Part shown: one piece after another, positions 26,418 through 36,147 of the stretch
Layout of the letters: every line of letters starts with the position of its first letter
Numbering within the stretch: the first letter of the stretch is position 1
From: Erysipelotrichaceae bacterium
Lineage (GTDB): Bacteria; Bacillota_I; Bacilli_A; ML615J-28; CAG-313
Assembly (NCBI GenBank): GCA_015059015.1
Contig: SVBG01000002.1
Span: forward strand, 237,636 to 301,635
Direction of reading: 5' to 3'
Length of the DNA: 64,000 nucleotides
Program-made: the position numbers and the translations under genes
The notes under the pieces: model-generated
Database searches by the model: none
What the model was told of the DNA's origin: nothing
Seen by the model: only the letters and a program-made list of their open reading frames with translations

Positions 26418-28931
26418 ATGATTAAGATAACTAATTTAAATAAATATTTTTATCGTAAAAAGTATAATGAAATACATGTAATTAACGATACAACATTAGA
26501 ATTTCCACAAAGTGGATTAGTTACATTACTTGGGGAAAGTGGAAGTGGTAAAACTACTTTATTAAATGTACTTGGTGGATTAGATGGTTTTGATAATGGC
26601 GAAATTGAAATTGATGGAAATATAATTAAAAAATATTCTGCAAGAAAAATTGATAAAATTAGAAATGAAAAAATAGGATATATTTTCCAAAATTATTTAT
26701 TACTTAAACAAAAAACAGTATATGAGAATTTAGAACTTGTTTTAAATATGTATAGTCTTGATTCTAAAAAAATTGATGAAAGAATTACTTATGTTTTAAA
26801 TGCAGTTGGGATGTTAAAATATAAAAAGAAAAGAGTCTCTGAATTATCAGGTGGACAACAACAACGTATTGCGATTGCACGTGCATTAATTAAATCTCCA
26901 TCATTAATTTTAGCAGATGAACCTACAGGAAACTTAGATGAGAAAAATACAATTGAGATTATGAATATCTTAAAGAAGATTAGCAAAACTACTTTAGTAA
27001 TTCTTGTATCTCATGAAAAACGTGTTGCATATAGCTATTCTGATATTATTATTGAACTAAAAGATGGAAAAGTAACTGGTACAAAAGCTATAGATAATAA
27101 AAATGGATATGAATTTGAGGATGATCAAAATATCTATTTGAAAGAATTAAATTATGAAAATATAGAAAATGATAATGTTAAAATTAGTTATTATACAAGT
27201 TCTAAAGATAAAATTAATTTAAATATTGTATATAAAAATAATAAAGTATATATAGAAAGTAATCAACCTGTTATTGTATTAGATAATTCTAATGAAATAA
27301 AACTAATTGATGATTATAAAAAAGTACTTGACACAGAAAAAGCGGTTGAGGTTAGTAGTTTTGAACTTGAAAAATTAGAATTTGTTAAAACACCTGGACT
27401 TTCTTTTAAAGAAAGGATAAGTCTTGCGGTAAATAATAATAAAAAAATGAAAAAGAAAACAACATTTTTATCTATTACTTTGTTTGTAGTTGTTGTTTTA
27501 ACTTTACTTTGTATTCAAAGTATCATTACTGCAAGTTTTGTTGATAAACAAAAATTAACAAATACTGATTCTAGAATATATAATATATATATGGATAAAG
27601 GTAGCGCACAAATTGATGATCGTGCTGGTAAATTTGGTTTTGATTTATTCTATAAAGATTTTTTAACTGAGAATCCTGAAATTGAACCTGTTATTAATTT
27701 TCATACTAGAGCGTCATATACAATGTCAACATTTACACAACTTGGTAATAAAGAATACTATCTTAGTAACTTCAGTGTTTTACCACTTAGTACACTGAAA
27801 GATGATTCGTTAATATATGGAAGACTTCCTGAAAATCCGATGGAAATAGTTGTAGATAAATGGGTATTAGAAAATGCGATAAATGGTTCTACTTTAAATA
27901 ACTTTATGAATGTTGCATCATTCTTAAATCAAAATGTAAATTTTGAATATATGAATAGTGATGTAACAATTGTAGGTATTAGTGAAACTAACCAAAACTC
28001 AGTTTATGTAAATAAATGGACAATGATAGATATTTATATGGGTTCATTAAATAAAACTAGTATTACATTTTGTTCTTTATCAGAATTTGAAAAACATTTA
28101 GGAAGAAAACTTAATATTGAACTTGATTCTAGAGAATGTTTATGGAACTTAAGTAAATCTACTCCAAGTACACTTGATTATTTTAGATATAATAGTGATT
28201 ATGATATGGAATTTACAATTGTAAAAAGCGTAGATTTTGAGGGCTTTCCATATACAACGATAGTATCTGATGATGCATATTATGATATTTTAAGATCAGT
28301 TATAAAAAGAGAATATAATATTCTTAATGTAGTATGTGAAAATGAAGAAGAAGTTGCAAAAGTAGATCAATTTATTAATGAAAGAAAAGAACTATTTGCA
28401 AGTGGTGAAATAAAAGCTAATTTAGAATTCGGTTATACTGGTCCAACTCCTGAAAATGAAGATGTTAAATTAGAGTTAAGTGCTACATCAGAATATAATA
28501 AAAAACTACAACCATATTATGATGAAGCAAAGAAAATAATTTCTTCTAGAGTTCTTATTACTTTTACAATTCTTGTAATATCAGTTTTAATTGTACTATT
28601 TTCAATGAAATCATTTGCAGTAAGTAATATATATGATATTGGAGTTTATAGAGCACTAGGAATCAAAAAATCAAGTGTAATTTCTATTTATGCGTTTGAA
28701 ATATTATTTATTAATTTAAAGACAACATTAATAGGTGGAATACTTTGTTATATTGTTACAAATATAATTTCATCAATTCCTATAATTTATGTAGATTTTG
28801 CAATATCGTTTATGACTTTTGTTTTAGTAACGTTTGGACTCATGTTAATTAATATAATTGTAGGTATTATACCTATAACTAGATATATGAGATTAACACC
28901 ATCTCAAATTCTAACAAAACATGATTTATAA
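26418..28931 (+). CDS. ABC transporter ATPase-permease fusion (MacB/LolD-FtsX type) 2
   Basis: 837 residues. ATPase domain with Walker [10 protein letters not shown], '[14 protein letters not shown]', signature LSGGQQQR and 'ADEPTGNLD'. A linker region (about 220-340) is longer than in the partner. One helix at about 350 is followed by an extracytoplasmic domain and three C-terminal helices from about 710 ending in the FtsX-like '[22 protein letters not shown]'. A GTG at 26406 overlaps the ribosome binding site; ATG 26418 lies one base after the previous stop. Predicted heteromeric partner of the preceding gene. Confidence 0.87.
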   Translation: MIKITNLNKYFYRKKYNEIHVINDTTLEFPQSGLVTLLGESGSGKTTLLNVLGGLDGFDNGEIEIDGNIIKKYSARKIDKIRNEKIGYIFQNYLLLKQKTVYENLELVLNMYSLDSKKIDERITYVLNAVGMLKYKKKRVSELSGGQQQRIAIARALIKSPSLILADEPTGNLDEKNTIEIMNILKKISKTTLVILVSHEKRVAYSYSDIIIELKDGKVTGTKAIDNKNGYEFEDDQNIYLKELNYENIENDNVKISYYTSSKDKINLNIVYKNNKVYIESNQPVIVLDNSNEIKLIDDYKKVLDTEKAVEVSSFELEKLEFVKTPGLSFKERISLAVNNNKKMKKKTTFLSITLFVVVVLTLLCIQSIITASFVDKQKLTNTDSRIYNIYMDKGSAQIDDRAGKFGFDLFYKDFLTENPEIEPVINFHTRASYTMSTFTQLGNKEYYLSNFSVLPLSTLKDDSLIYGRLPENPMEIVVDKWVLENAINGSTLNNFMNVASFLNQNVNFEYMNSDVTIVGISETNQNSVYVNKWTMIDIYMGSLNKTSITFCSLSEFEKHLGRKLNIELDSRECLWNLSKSTPSTLDYFRYNSDYDMEFTIVKSVDFEGFPYTTIVSDDAYYDILRSVIKREYNILNVVCENEEEVAKVDQFINERKELFASGEIKANLEFGYTGPTPENEDVKLELSATSEYNKKLQPYYDEAKKIISSRVLITFTILVISVLIVLFSMKSFAVSNIYDIGVYRALGIKKSSVISIYAFEILFINLKTTLIGGILCYIVTNIISSIPIIYVDFAISFMTFVLVTFGLMLINIIVGIIPITRYMRLTPSQILTKHDL

Positions 28932-28936
28932 AATTT

Positions 28937-28972
28937 AAAATGATAATAGTTTATTCTATTATCATTTTTTTT
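28937..28972 (+). terminator. Terminator after the ATPase-permease pair
   Basis: A perfect 13-bp stem (28937-28949 with 28956-28968) with a 6-base loop and a T-rich tail. Confidence 0.88.
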
Positions 28973-29041
28973 AAAAAATTAGTTATTTTTATTATTCAGT
29001 TTAAAAAATTTGATATAATATATGTATAAGAGGCTAGTAAT

Positions 29042-29758
29042 ATGAATAAAAAAGTTTTTAAACGCCATGAATTAAAATATATAATTACGTTACAACAAAT
29101 GAATAGACTTATAGAAATATTAGGGTTATATATGAATGAAGATAAGTACTTTAAAAGTACTATTAGAAATATTTATTATGATACCCCTAATTTTTTACTT
29201 ATAAGAACATCAATTGAAAAACCAGATTATAAAGAGAAACTAAGAGTTAGGTCTTATAAAACAGTTGATGAGGATGATGATGTATTTGTTGAATTAAAAA
29301 AGAAATATAAAAAAGTTGTATATAAACGAAGAGAAGTACTACCTTATAATGCTGCAAGGTTATTTTTAGATAAAAAGGTTTTACCTAATGAACTGCAGAT
29401 TACAAAAGAGATTGCATATGCACTAGAGTATTATAAAGATTTAAAACCTGCAATCTTTTTATCGTATGATCGGCTTGCTTATATTGGAAAAGTTGATTTA
29501 GATTTTAGAATAACATTTGATAAAAATATTATGTGGCGTGATTATGATATTGATCTAACAAAAGATGCATATGGTAATTTAATATTACCAAGTGATAATG
29601 TTTTGATGGAAGTTAAAACTGTTATGGGGCTTCCTAGATGGTTACTTGATTTTTTAGGTGAAAATAATATATATAAACAATCATTTTCTAAATATGGAAA
29701 TGTATACAAAGAGATTTTGAATAAAGAGAAAGAAAAAGAGGAAATTAATTATGCTTAG
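29042..29758 (+). CDS. VTC-domain protein (polyphosphate polymerase superfamily)
   Basis: 238 residues. The start 'RHELKYIITLQQMNRL', the 'NIYYDTPNFLLIRTSIEKPDYKEKLRVRSY' block, 'VFVELKKKYKKVVYKRRE' and 'DNVLMEVKTVMGLPRWL' are the tunnel-lining basic and acidic strands of the VTC domain. The VTC fold uses NTPs, as in yeast Vtc4, but bacterial stand-alone members next to DUF4956 have no proven product. It overlaps the next gene by 8 bases. Part of a three-gene unit with DUF4956 and a secreted carbohydrate-binding-type protein. Confidence 0.88.
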   Translation: MNKKVFKRHELKYIITLQQMNRLIEILGLYMNEDKYFKSTIRNIYYDTPNFLLIRTSIEKPDYKEKLRVRSYKTVDEDDDVFVELKKKYKKVVYKRREVLPYNAARLFLDKKVLPNELQITKEIAYALEYYKDLKPAIFLSYDRLAYIGKVDLDFRITFDKNIMWRDYDIDLTKDAYGNLILPSDNVLMEVKTVMGLPRWLLDFLGENNIYKQSFSKYGNVYKEILNKEKEKEEINYA

Positions 29759-30431
29759 TGATTATTTAAAAAACAGTACAAATGATATGACATATTTTTT
29801 TATATGTATGGTATTTGCTATTGCGCTTGGTTTTCTACAAGCATTTGTATATACAGTTAAAAATAGATATACCAAAAGCTTTGTTACAACTTTAATATTA
29901 TTGCCTGTTGCGGTATGTATGATAGTACTTTTAGTTAATAATAATATTGGAGTTGCAGTTGCGGTTGCAGGTGCTTTTACACTTGTTAGATTTAGATCAG
30001 TTCCTGGTACTGGTAAAGAGATTACTGCAATCTTTATTTCAATGGTTACAGGTGTGACGCTTGCTTCATGGCAAACATATAATCTTGAATATGCATTATT
30101 CTTTTCATTAATTGGAAGTGGATTATTACTAATTTTAAATACAACAAATTTATTTACTAAAACAAATAAAAAAGAAATGATTCTTAAAGTTACAGTTCCT
30201 GAAATGTTAAATTATTATACTGTATTTGAAGATGTATTTAATAAGTATACTGTTTCATGTGAAAAACTTGCAGTAAAGTCAGTTAATATGGGAAGTATGT
30301 TTAAACTAACTTATCGTGTTGTTTTAAAAGATATAGAGTTAGAAAAAGAATTTATTGATGAACTTAGAATAAGGAATGGGAATTTAGAAATTTCATTATT
30401 TGATGATTCATATAACGAAAATATGCTGTAA
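29751..30431 (+). CDS. DUF4956 membrane protein
   Basis: 226 residues with four hydrophobic segments in the first ~135 residues ('YFFICMVFAIALGFLQAFVY', 'VTTLILLPVAVCMIVLLV', 'VAVAVAGAFTLVRFRSVPGTGKEI', 'YALFFSLIGSGLLLIL') and a soluble tail. The 'LVRFRSVPGTGKEIT' motif after the third helix is characteristic of DUF4956. It starts inside the VTC gene, showing translational coupling. In many Firmicutes it sits with VTC and CotH or Cthe_2159-type genes. Function unproven; a membrane partner for the VTC enzyme is plausible. Confidence 0.88.
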   Translation: MLSDYLKNSTNDMTYFFICMVFAIALGFLQAFVYTVKNRYTKSFVTTLILLPVAVCMIVLLVNNNIGVAVAVAGAFTLVRFRSVPGTGKEITAIFISMVTGVTLASWQTYNLEYALFFSLIGSGLLLILNTTNLFTKTNKKEMILKVTVPEMLNYYTVFEDVFNKYTVSCEKLAVKSVNMGSMFKLTYRVVLKDIELEKEFIDELRIRNGNLEISLFDDSYNENML

Positions 30432-30442
30432 GAGGTAGAAAA

Positions 30443-33313
30443 ATGATTAAAAAGATTTTATTAACTTTTGTGTTATGTTTATCACTAGTATTTATAGTAG
30501 GATGTAAAGATAAACCTCTATTTGAAGATAAATGTAAGAATGGTATTCATGGTGAATTAGAATGGATAACTGTTAAAGATTCAACTTGTAGCGAAGTAGG
30601 AGAAAAACAACAAGTATGTACTAAGTGCGAAGAAGTTATTACAACTGCTCCTATACCTTATAAAGATCATACAGAAAGTTCTGAATGGATTATTGTTAAT
30701 GATTCAACATGTACAACACTTGGATCGAAACATAAGGTGTGTACTGTATGTAATGAAGTTATTACTACAGCAATAGTTCAATATAAAGATCATACAGAAT
30801 TAAGAATTTATGGGATACCTCCTACTTGTGAAGAGGATGGACTAACTCTTTGTATATCTTGTAGCGAGTGTCATACTATGTTAGTTGAACCTGATGTTAT
30901 TCCTGCTTTTGGACATAATTATTTAATTGATGAAGAATCATCTACTGAACTTGTCCTTGTATATAAATGTGTTTTATGTGGTGATTCTTATGAATTAGAA
31001 AATGAATCTGGTACTTTATGTGATAATGGACATACTGAAAGTGATTGGATAACAACACTTGAAGCAACATGCACGTCACTTGGTAGTGCTCATAAAGTTT
31101 GTACAGTGTGTGAGGCTGAACTTGAAATTAAATCATTAGAAAAACTTCCTCATACTGAAGAAGTAGTACCAGGCACTCCTGCTAAATGTGAAGAAGAAGG
31201 TCTTACTGATGGTGTTAAGTGTAGTAAATGTGATTACGTTATTAAAGAACAAACAAAACTTCCTGCACTTGAACATGATTATAAAGTAACTAAGACTGTT
31301 TATCCAACAAATGGTGAAAATGGTTATATTGAATATACTTGTAGTAATTGTGATCATTCATATCAAAAAGTTTTAGAAGCAGGCGAGGGTTATGATGAAA
31401 CTCTTCCAACAACAATAGTTTTAAGTAATGATGTTATTGCAATATCTAATAATAATGGTGGTGTTGTAGTTAATGGTAGTGAAGTTATTATTACACTTGC
31501 AGGTGAGTACGATTTAGTAGGTGAAATTAATGAAGGTTCTATTTTAATAGCTCTTGGTGAAGAAGAAAGTGCTATAATAAATCTTCGTGGTGTAAAAATA
31601 ACATCTACAACTACAAATCCTATATATATAGAAAGTGGTAATGAAGTTGATATTTCAGCAAAAGCTGATACATTAAATTATATATATGATAAAAGAACTG
31701 CTACAACTACTGATGCAGTTGGTGGTGCTATTTATTCACTTGTAGACTTAGATATTAAAGGTAAAGGTTATTTAGAAGTTACTTCAACTTATAATAATGG
31801 TATCGCAACTACAAAAGATTTAAACATTAAAAATCTTACATTAGAAGTTAATGCTCCTAATAATGCACTTAAAGGGAATGATTCTCTTACAATTGAATCA
31901 GGTACTATTAAAGCAATTTCATCAAGTGGTGATGCTTTAAAAACAGAAAACTCAGATATTTCTAGTAAAGGTAATCAACGTGGTATTATTACAATAATTG
32001 ATGGAACACTTGACTTATATGCAGCTTGTGATGGAATTGATGCAGCATATGATTGTATCATTGAAGGTGGAACAATTAATATATATACTGAAAAGTATTC
32101 AACATATTCAGGTGATGTAACTGTTAATTCAACTTCAACATTATATTTAAGAGTCTCTTCTCGTGCAAGTGGTTTATCTAGTATTTCAAAATACTCTGCA
32201 ATGTTTATATCAGAAGATAATAAAACTACATTTGTAAACGGAACATATGTTTCAGCAAATGGTAAAAAATATTATAAATTTGATGTTCCAAGTGGATCAA
32301 GTTATGTAAAATTCTTTGCGTATAACTCTACACAAACACAGGGTCAAAGTACAAGTTACGCCTACGCAACAGATCAAATGACAATCCCTGCAAGCTATGA
32401 TACATATTATGTAAATAGTGCAGCAAGTTCAAAACTATCTGGTTCTTGGGAAAACTATAATTCTCCAACTGGTGGTATGGGTGGCCCTGGTGGTGGAATG
32501 GGAGGACCTCAAGATGGAAACTCCAATAAAGCAGAATATTCTTGTAAAGGTATTAAAGCAGATAATTCTATTTTAATTAATGGCGGAACTATTAATATTA
32601 AGAGTCATGATGATGGTATTCATACAAATAGTGATGTATTACTTGGAACTGGAAATTATGGAGTTGCAAGCCTTACAATAAGTGGTGGTAATGTAACAGT
32701 ATATTCTGATGATGATGGACTTCATGCTGATGGTACATTAACTGTAGATGGTGGTAGTGTTATTATTTCAAATTCATATGAAGGATTAGAAGGAAATTAT
32801 ATATACTTTAAAGGTGGAACAGTTCAAATTAAATCATCTGATGATGGCATTAATGCGAAGACTACATTATACTTTCATGGTAGTATTGTTTACCTAGATG
32901 CAGGTGGAGATGGAATTGACTCTAATGGTAATATATATATGACTGCAGGTGTCGTTTTAGCACTTGGTCCTACTAATGGTGGTAATGGAGTAATTGACTA
33001 TGGTGATAGAAACTGTACATTCTCATTTACTGGTGGATTACTTCTTGCGGTTGGATGTTCAGGAATGAATGCAAAACCTACTGCTGGAACTGGTAATACA
33101 GTATCTGCTACAACCCCAGGAGCACCTAGTATTGGTTCATATTTAACAGTTACTTCTAATGAAAATGTAGTTGCAGTACTTAAAGTTACTAAGTCAAGTC
33201 AAAACTATAGAGTACTAGCATATAACAATACTGCTTATCCAAGTACAACAGTTAGTGTTACAACAACAACAAGCGTTACACTTACTAATGACTTATATTA
33301 TGTAGCTAAATAG
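30443..33313 (+). CDS. Secreted lipoprotein: Cys-rich repeats plus Cthe_2159-like carbohydrate-binding beta-helix
   Basis: 956 residues. Lipobox 'IVGC' (Cys21). Residues ~25-310 hold repeated ~45-residue units with 'HTESxxWIxxxDSTCTxxGxKHKVCTVC', carrying paired CxxC motifs that look metal-binding or disulphide-rich. From about 325, 'ISNNNGGVVVNGSEVIITLAGEYDLVGEINEG' begins a Cthe_2159-type domain rich in 'SGDALKTENSD', 'DDGIHTNSD' and 'GGDGIDSNG' turns of a beta-helix. It is split by a Gly-rich linker near 676-692 ('GGMGGPGGGMGGPQDG'). Third gene of the VTC/DUF4956 unit, starting 11 bases after DUF4956. It is probably surface-anchored and may bind polygalacturonate-like glycans. Confidence 0.85.
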   Translation: MIKKILLTFVLCLSLVFIVGCKDKPLFEDKCKNGIHGELEWITVKDSTCSEVGEKQQVCTKCEEVITTAPIPYKDHTESSEWIIVNDSTCTTLGSKHKVCTVCNEVITTAIVQYKDHTELRIYGIPPTCEEDGLTLCISCSECHTMLVEPDVIPAFGHNYLIDEESSTELVLVYKCVLCGDSYELENESGTLCDNGHTESDWITTLEATCTSLGSAHKVCTVCEAELEIKSLEKLPHTEEVVPGTPAKCEEEGLTDGVKCSKCDYVIKEQTKLPALEHDYKVTKTVYPTNGENGYIEYTCSNCDHSYQKVLEAGEGYDETLPTTIVLSNDVIAISNNNGGVVVNGSEVIITLAGEYDLVGEINEGSILIALGEEESAIINLRGVKITSTTTNPIYIESGNEVDISAKADTLNYIYDKRTATTTDAVGGAIYSLVDLDIKGKGYLEVTSTYNNGIATTKDLNIKNLTLEVNAPNNALKGNDSLTIESGTIKAISSSGDALKTENSDISSKGNQRGIITIIDGTLDLYAACDGIDAAYDCIIEGGTINIYTEKYSTYSGDVTVNSTSTLYLRVSSRASGLSSISKYSAMFISEDNKTTFVNGTYVSANGKKYYKFDVPSGSSYVKFFAYNSTQTQGQSTSYAYATDQMTIPASYDTYYVNSAASSKLSGSWENYNSPTGGMGGPGGGMGGPQDGNSNKAEYSCKGIKADNSILINGGTINIKSHDDGIHTNSDVLLGTGNYGVASLTISGGNVTVYSDDDGLHADGTLTVDGGSVIISNSYEGLEGNYIYFKGGTVQIKSSDDGINAKTTLYFHGSIVYLDAGGDGIDSNGNIYMTAGVVLALGPTNGGNGVIDYGDRNCTFSFTGGLLLAVGCSGMNAKPTAGTGNTVSATTPGAPSIGSYLTVTSNENVVAVLKVTKSSQNYRVLAYNNTAYPSTTVSVTTTTSVTLTNDLYYVAK

Positions 33314-33336
33314 ATTAAGTTTAATATTTCAAAATT

Positions 33337-33367
33337 AAGAGGGTGTTATACTAACACCCTCTTTTAA
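33337..33367 (+). terminator. Terminator after the VTC/DUF4956 unit
   Basis: A perfect 12-bp stem (AAGAGGGTGTTA / TAACACCCTCTT) with a 3-base loop and T tail. Confidence 0.9.
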
Positions 33368-33412
33368 TATGAAATTTTCGTTAAACAAAAAAATATAAAA
33401 TAACCAAACTAA

Positions 33413-33442
33413 TAGACAAAAATAAATTATAAAGTGTATAAT
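33413..33442 (+). promoter_or_regulatory. Promoter of the ACT/DUF711 pair
   Basis: TAGACA (33413-33418), 18 bases, TATAAT (33437-33442). Confidence 0.55.
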
Positions 33443-33473
33443 ATAGTAAAAAACAAGAGAGGACTAGAATACT

Positions 33474-33743
33474 ATGAATGCAATTTTATCTGTTGTTGGG
33501 AAAGATACTGTAGGGATTTTAGCAAGTGTTTCTGTTAAATGTGCAGAATATAATGCTAATGTTATTGATGTATCACAAACTGTTATTAATGAATACTTTG
33601 CGATGTTTATGTTTATAAACATTGATAATTTATCAATTGAATTTAATGATTTTGTTGATGTACTTGTAAATCTTGGAAAAGAAAAGAATTTAGAAATTCA
33701 TGTAATGCATGAAGAAATCTTTAATATGATGCATAAGATTTAA
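33474..33743 (+). CDS. ACT domain protein (UPF0237)
   Basis: 89 residues forming one ACT domain: '[36 protein letters not shown]'. The 'GKDxxGIlA' loop is the ligand-binding turn of ACT domains, which bind amino acids or other small effectors. It follows AGAGAGG and is 11 bases before the DUF711 gene. The pair is conserved as neighbours in many Firmicutes and archaea, but its role is unknown. Confidence 0.92.
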   Translation: MNAILSVVGKDTVGILASVSVKCAEYNANVIDVSQTVINEYFAMFMFINIDNLSIEFNDFVDVLVNLGKEKNLEIHVMHEEIFNMMHKI

Positions 33744-33754
33744 AAGGTGTTACT

Positions 33755-35113
33755 ATGTACAATAAAAGAGAAATATTAGAAACTATTCAAATGATTAAAG
33801 AACAAAACCTAGATGTAAGAACAATTACAATGGGAATATCTTTAATTGATTGTATGGATACAGATATATATAAATCATGTGAAAAAGTTTATAATAAAAT
33901 ATATAGATGTGCTAAAGATTTAGTAAAAGTTGGAAATGATATTTCAAAAAAATATGGTATTCCAATTGTAAATAAAAGAGTTTCTGTTACACCTATTTCG
34001 ATGTTAGTTGGAGTAAGTGGTGGAGATCCAGTTCTTTATGCTAAAACACTTGATAAAGTTGCAAATGATATTGGTATAGATTTTATTGGAGGATTTAGTG
34101 CATTAGTACAAAAAGGTTTTGCACCTGGAGATATGGAACTAATAAATTCTATTCCTCTTGCACTATCTGTTACATCAAAACTTTGTTCAAGTGTAAATAT
34201 TGGTTCTACTCGTGCAGGTATTAATTTAGATGCAGTTAAATTAATGGGAGAAAAAATAATAGAAGCCGCAACACTTACTAAAGATGATAATTGTTCAGGT
34301 GCTGCAAAACTTGTAGTATTCTGTAATGCTGTTGAAGACAATCCATTTATGGCAGGAGCATTCCATGGTGTTGGAGAAGCTGATTGTGTAATTAATGTAG
34401 GAGTATCTGGTCCTGGTGTTGTTAGAAGTGCAATTAGCAGGCTTCCAAAAAATGCAAGTATTGCAGAAGTTGCAGAAATGATCAAAAAGACTGCATTTAA
34501 AGTAACTCGTATGGGACAACTAGTTGGTGTAGAAGCATCAAAAATGCTAAATGTTCCATTTGGTATTGTTGACTTATCGCTTGCACCAACACCAGCAGTA
34601 GGTGATTCTGTTGCTCATATCTTAGAAGAAATGGGACTAGAAGAGTGTGGTGGTTGTGGAACAACTGCTTGTCTTGCTATACTAAATGATGCTGTTAAAA
34701 AAGGTGGGGTAATGGCATCAAGTAGAGTAGGAGGGCTAAGTGGTGCATTTATTCCTGTAAGTGAAGATGCTGGTATGATTGCTGCTGCAAAAAATGGTGC
34801 ATTAAAACTAGAAAAACTAGAAGCAATGACTGCTGTATGTAGTGTAGGCCTTGATATGATTGTAGTACCAGGTGATACATCCGCAAAAGTACTTTCTGCA
34901 CTTATCGCAGATGAAGCTGCAATTGGTATGATAAACTCTAAAACTACTGCTGTCAGAGTCATTCCCGCAATAGGTAAAAAAGATACTGATGTTCTTAACT
35001 TCGGAGGACTACTTGGCTATGCACCAATTATGAGTATTTCTAAAGTTAAACCTGATATCTTTATTGATCGTGGAGGTCAAGTTCCATCACCTTTAAATAG
35101 TTTAAAAAATTAA
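33755..35113 (+). CDS. UPF0210 / DUF711 (PFL-family) protein
   Basis: 452 residues, full length for the family. It starts '[29 protein letters not shown]' and contains '[12 protein letters not shown]', '[15 protein letters not shown]', '[14 protein letters not shown]', '[19 protein letters not shown]' and '[24 protein letters not shown]', all typical of UPF0210. The fold is related to glycyl-radical enzymes (PFL-like), but the members lack a proven reaction. It follows the ACT gene by 11 bases, which may supply effector binding. No terminator is obvious before the toxin-antitoxin locus. Confidence 0.92.
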   Translation: MYNKREILETIQMIKEQNLDVRTITMGISLIDCMDTDIYKSCEKVYNKIYRCAKDLVKVGNDISKKYGIPIVNKRVSVTPISMLVGVSGGDPVLYAKTLDKVANDIGIDFIGGFSALVQKGFAPGDMELINSIPLALSVTSKLCSSVNIGSTRAGINLDAVKLMGEKIIEAATLTKDDNCSGAAKLVVFCNAVEDNPFMAGAFHGVGEADCVINVGVSGPGVVRSAISRLPKNASIAEVAEMIKKTAFKVTRMGQLVGVEASKMLNVPFGIVDLSLAPTPAVGDSVAHILEEMGLEECGGCGTTACLAILNDAVKKGGVMASSRVGGLSGAFIPVSEDAGMIAAAKNGALKLEKLEAMTAVCSVGLDMIVVPGDTSAKVLSALIADEAAIGMINSKTTAVRVIPAIGKKDTDVLNFGGLLGYAPIMSISKVKPDIFIDRGGQVPSPLNSLKN

Positions 35114-35210
35114 AAAATTTTTAGCGGTGTATTATTTTAGAATCTTATCATATACTAATAGTGTAACTAAAATATTATAGAATTCTTTAATAAAATATTT
35201 AATAAAACTA

Positions 35211-35239
35211 TTGACTTTTAGAATATTTTTAGTTATAAT
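35211..35239 (+). promoter_or_regulatory. Promoter of the ToxI-type RNA antitoxin
   Basis: TTGACT (35211-35216), 17 bases, TATAAT (35234-35239). Transcription should start near 35246, about 25 bases before the first repeat. Confidence 0.85.
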
Positions 35240-35270
35240 ATAGATGTAAGAATTCTTAATATTAGAATTC

Positions 35271-35386
35271 TTAATTCAAGGTATCCCACCACCGAAAGTG
35301 TGGTCTTAATTCAAGGTGTCCCACCACCGAAAGCGTGGTCTTAATTCAAGGTGTCCCACCACCGAAAGCGTGGTCTTTAATTCAAG
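35271..35386 (+). ncRNA. ToxI/AntiQ-like RNA antitoxin: three 35-nt tandem repeats plus partial fourth
   Basis: Three head-to-tail copies of a 35-base unit lie at 35271-35305, 35306-35340 and 35341-35375, with a partial fourth start (TTAATTCAAG) at 35377-35386. Copies 2 and 3 are identical and copy 1 differs at two bases. Each unit has CCACCACCGAAAGCGTGG, able to form the short stem needed for an H-type pseudoknot. Directly abutting 34-36-base repeats between a strong promoter and a terminator, upstream of a ToxN-like gene, are the hallmark of type III toxin-antitoxin systems. The RNA is cut into repeat units by the toxin and inhibits it. Confidence 0.85.
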
Positions 35387-35409
35387 AGGTGACATATGTC
35401 ACCTTTTTT
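35387..35409 (+). terminator. Terminator separating antitoxin repeats from toxin
   Basis: A perfect palindrome, AGGTGACATATGTCACCT (35387-35404), followed by T residues. In known type III systems such a terminator sets the high antitoxin to toxin ratio. Confidence 0.85.
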
Positions 35410-35452
35410 GTCTATTTTATAATTTTAATATTTTTAATGTTTATTTTTTCTC

Positions 35453-35481
35453 TTTACTTTTTTTAAAAAATTTGATATAAT
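35453..35481 (+). promoter_or_regulatory. Second promoter between antitoxin and toxin
   Basis: TTTACT (35453-35458), 17 bases, TATAAT (35476-35481), with TG forming an extended -10. It would start a transcript near 35488 that lacks the antitoxin repeats. Confidence 0.7.
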
Positions 35482-35507
35482 TTATTTATAAATAAACAAA
35501 CACTCAC

Positions 35508-35565
35508 AGTCTTATTCATACTCTAGTTTGTTAATAAAACTAAGGTATGAGTAGGACTTTTTTTG
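35508..35565 (+). terminator. Long hairpin terminator just upstream of the toxin gene
   Basis: 22-base arms (35508-35529 and 35537-35558) pair with one mismatch and three G-T pairs, closed by a 7-base loop and followed by seven T residues. With the second promoter it would give a short RNA of about 75 bases and only limited readthrough into the toxin. No leader ORF precedes it. Confidence 0.8.
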
Positions 35566-35605
35566 TTTTTTATAAAATATTATTATAATCAATATGGAGG
35601 TACCA

Positions 35606-36097
35606 ATGTTAAATTTTTATGATGTAGATATTTCTTATGCAAATTTTTTGAGAAAATTTGATACTAGAGTCCCACAAATTAAATATAATACTAATAATAA
35701 ATTTGTGTGTGGTATTGTTTTGAAAATAGATAAGTATGATTATTTTGTTCCAATATCATCTGATATTAGTAGAAAACAAACTAGTATGCTTATTGAAGAT
35801 ACAAATGGAAGAGCAATAGCTTCACTTAAATTTTGTTTTATGTTTCCTGTACCATCTAATTTAGTAACTATTAAGAATCTGGCAAATATACGAAAAACAG
35901 ATCAAGCGTATGCATATTTATTAAAGATAGAATTAAAATTTTGTCAAAAAAATGAAAAAATAATACTTCAAAAAGCACAAAATATTTATAAAATAGGTTG
36001 TAATAAAAACCATGTTTTAAATTATTCTTGTTGTGACTTTTTATTACTACAACAAAAATATGATGAATGGGTAAAGGCTGAAGTAGTTGCGATATAA
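35606..36097 (+). CDS. toxN: Type III toxin, ToxN/AbiQ-family endoribonuclease
   Basis: 163 residues, within the 160-200 range of the family. 'MLNFYDVDISYANFLRKFDTRVP' matches the ToxN/AbiQ start. 'FVCGIVLKIDKYDYFVPISSDISRKQ' matches the conserved GIVL...YxxPLTSxK core that holds the catalytic Thr/Ser-Lys-type residues. 'YLLKIELKFCQKNEKII' and 'FLLLQQKYDEWVK' match the C-terminal helices. An ATG at 35594 is part of the GGAGGT ribosome binding site, so ATG 35606 is used. The toxin cuts mRNA and its own antitoxin repeats, and usually acts in phage defence or plasmid maintenance. A bidirectional terminator separates it from convergent purC. Confidence 0.87.
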   Translation: MLNFYDVDISYANFLRKFDTRVPQIKYNTNNKFVCGIVLKIDKYDYFVPISSDISRKQTSMLIEDTNGRAIASLKFCFMFPVPSNLVTIKNLANIRKTDQAYAYLLKIELKFCQKNEKIILQKAQNIYKIGCNKNHVLNYSCCDFLLLQQKYDEWVKAEVVAI

Positions 36098-36098
36098 A

Positions 36099-36128
36099 AA
36101 ACTGCTGTATTTTGATATACAGCAGTTT
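36099..36128. terminator. Bidirectional terminator between toxN and purC
   Basis: A perfect 12-bp stem (AAACTGCTGTAT / ATACAGCAGTTT) with A residues on one side and T-rich sequence on the other serves both convergent genes. Confidence 0.85.
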
Positions 36129-36147
36129 ATGTTTTAATATATATAAA

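Noticed and set aside
34036-34962. Minus-strand ORFs opposite the DUF711 gene
   Set aside because: They have low complexity, no ribosome binding sites, and mirror a well-conserved plus-strand protein.
35271-35386. CRISPR array
   Set aside because: The 35-base repeats abut directly with no unique spacers, and a ToxN-like gene follows; this is a type III antitoxin.
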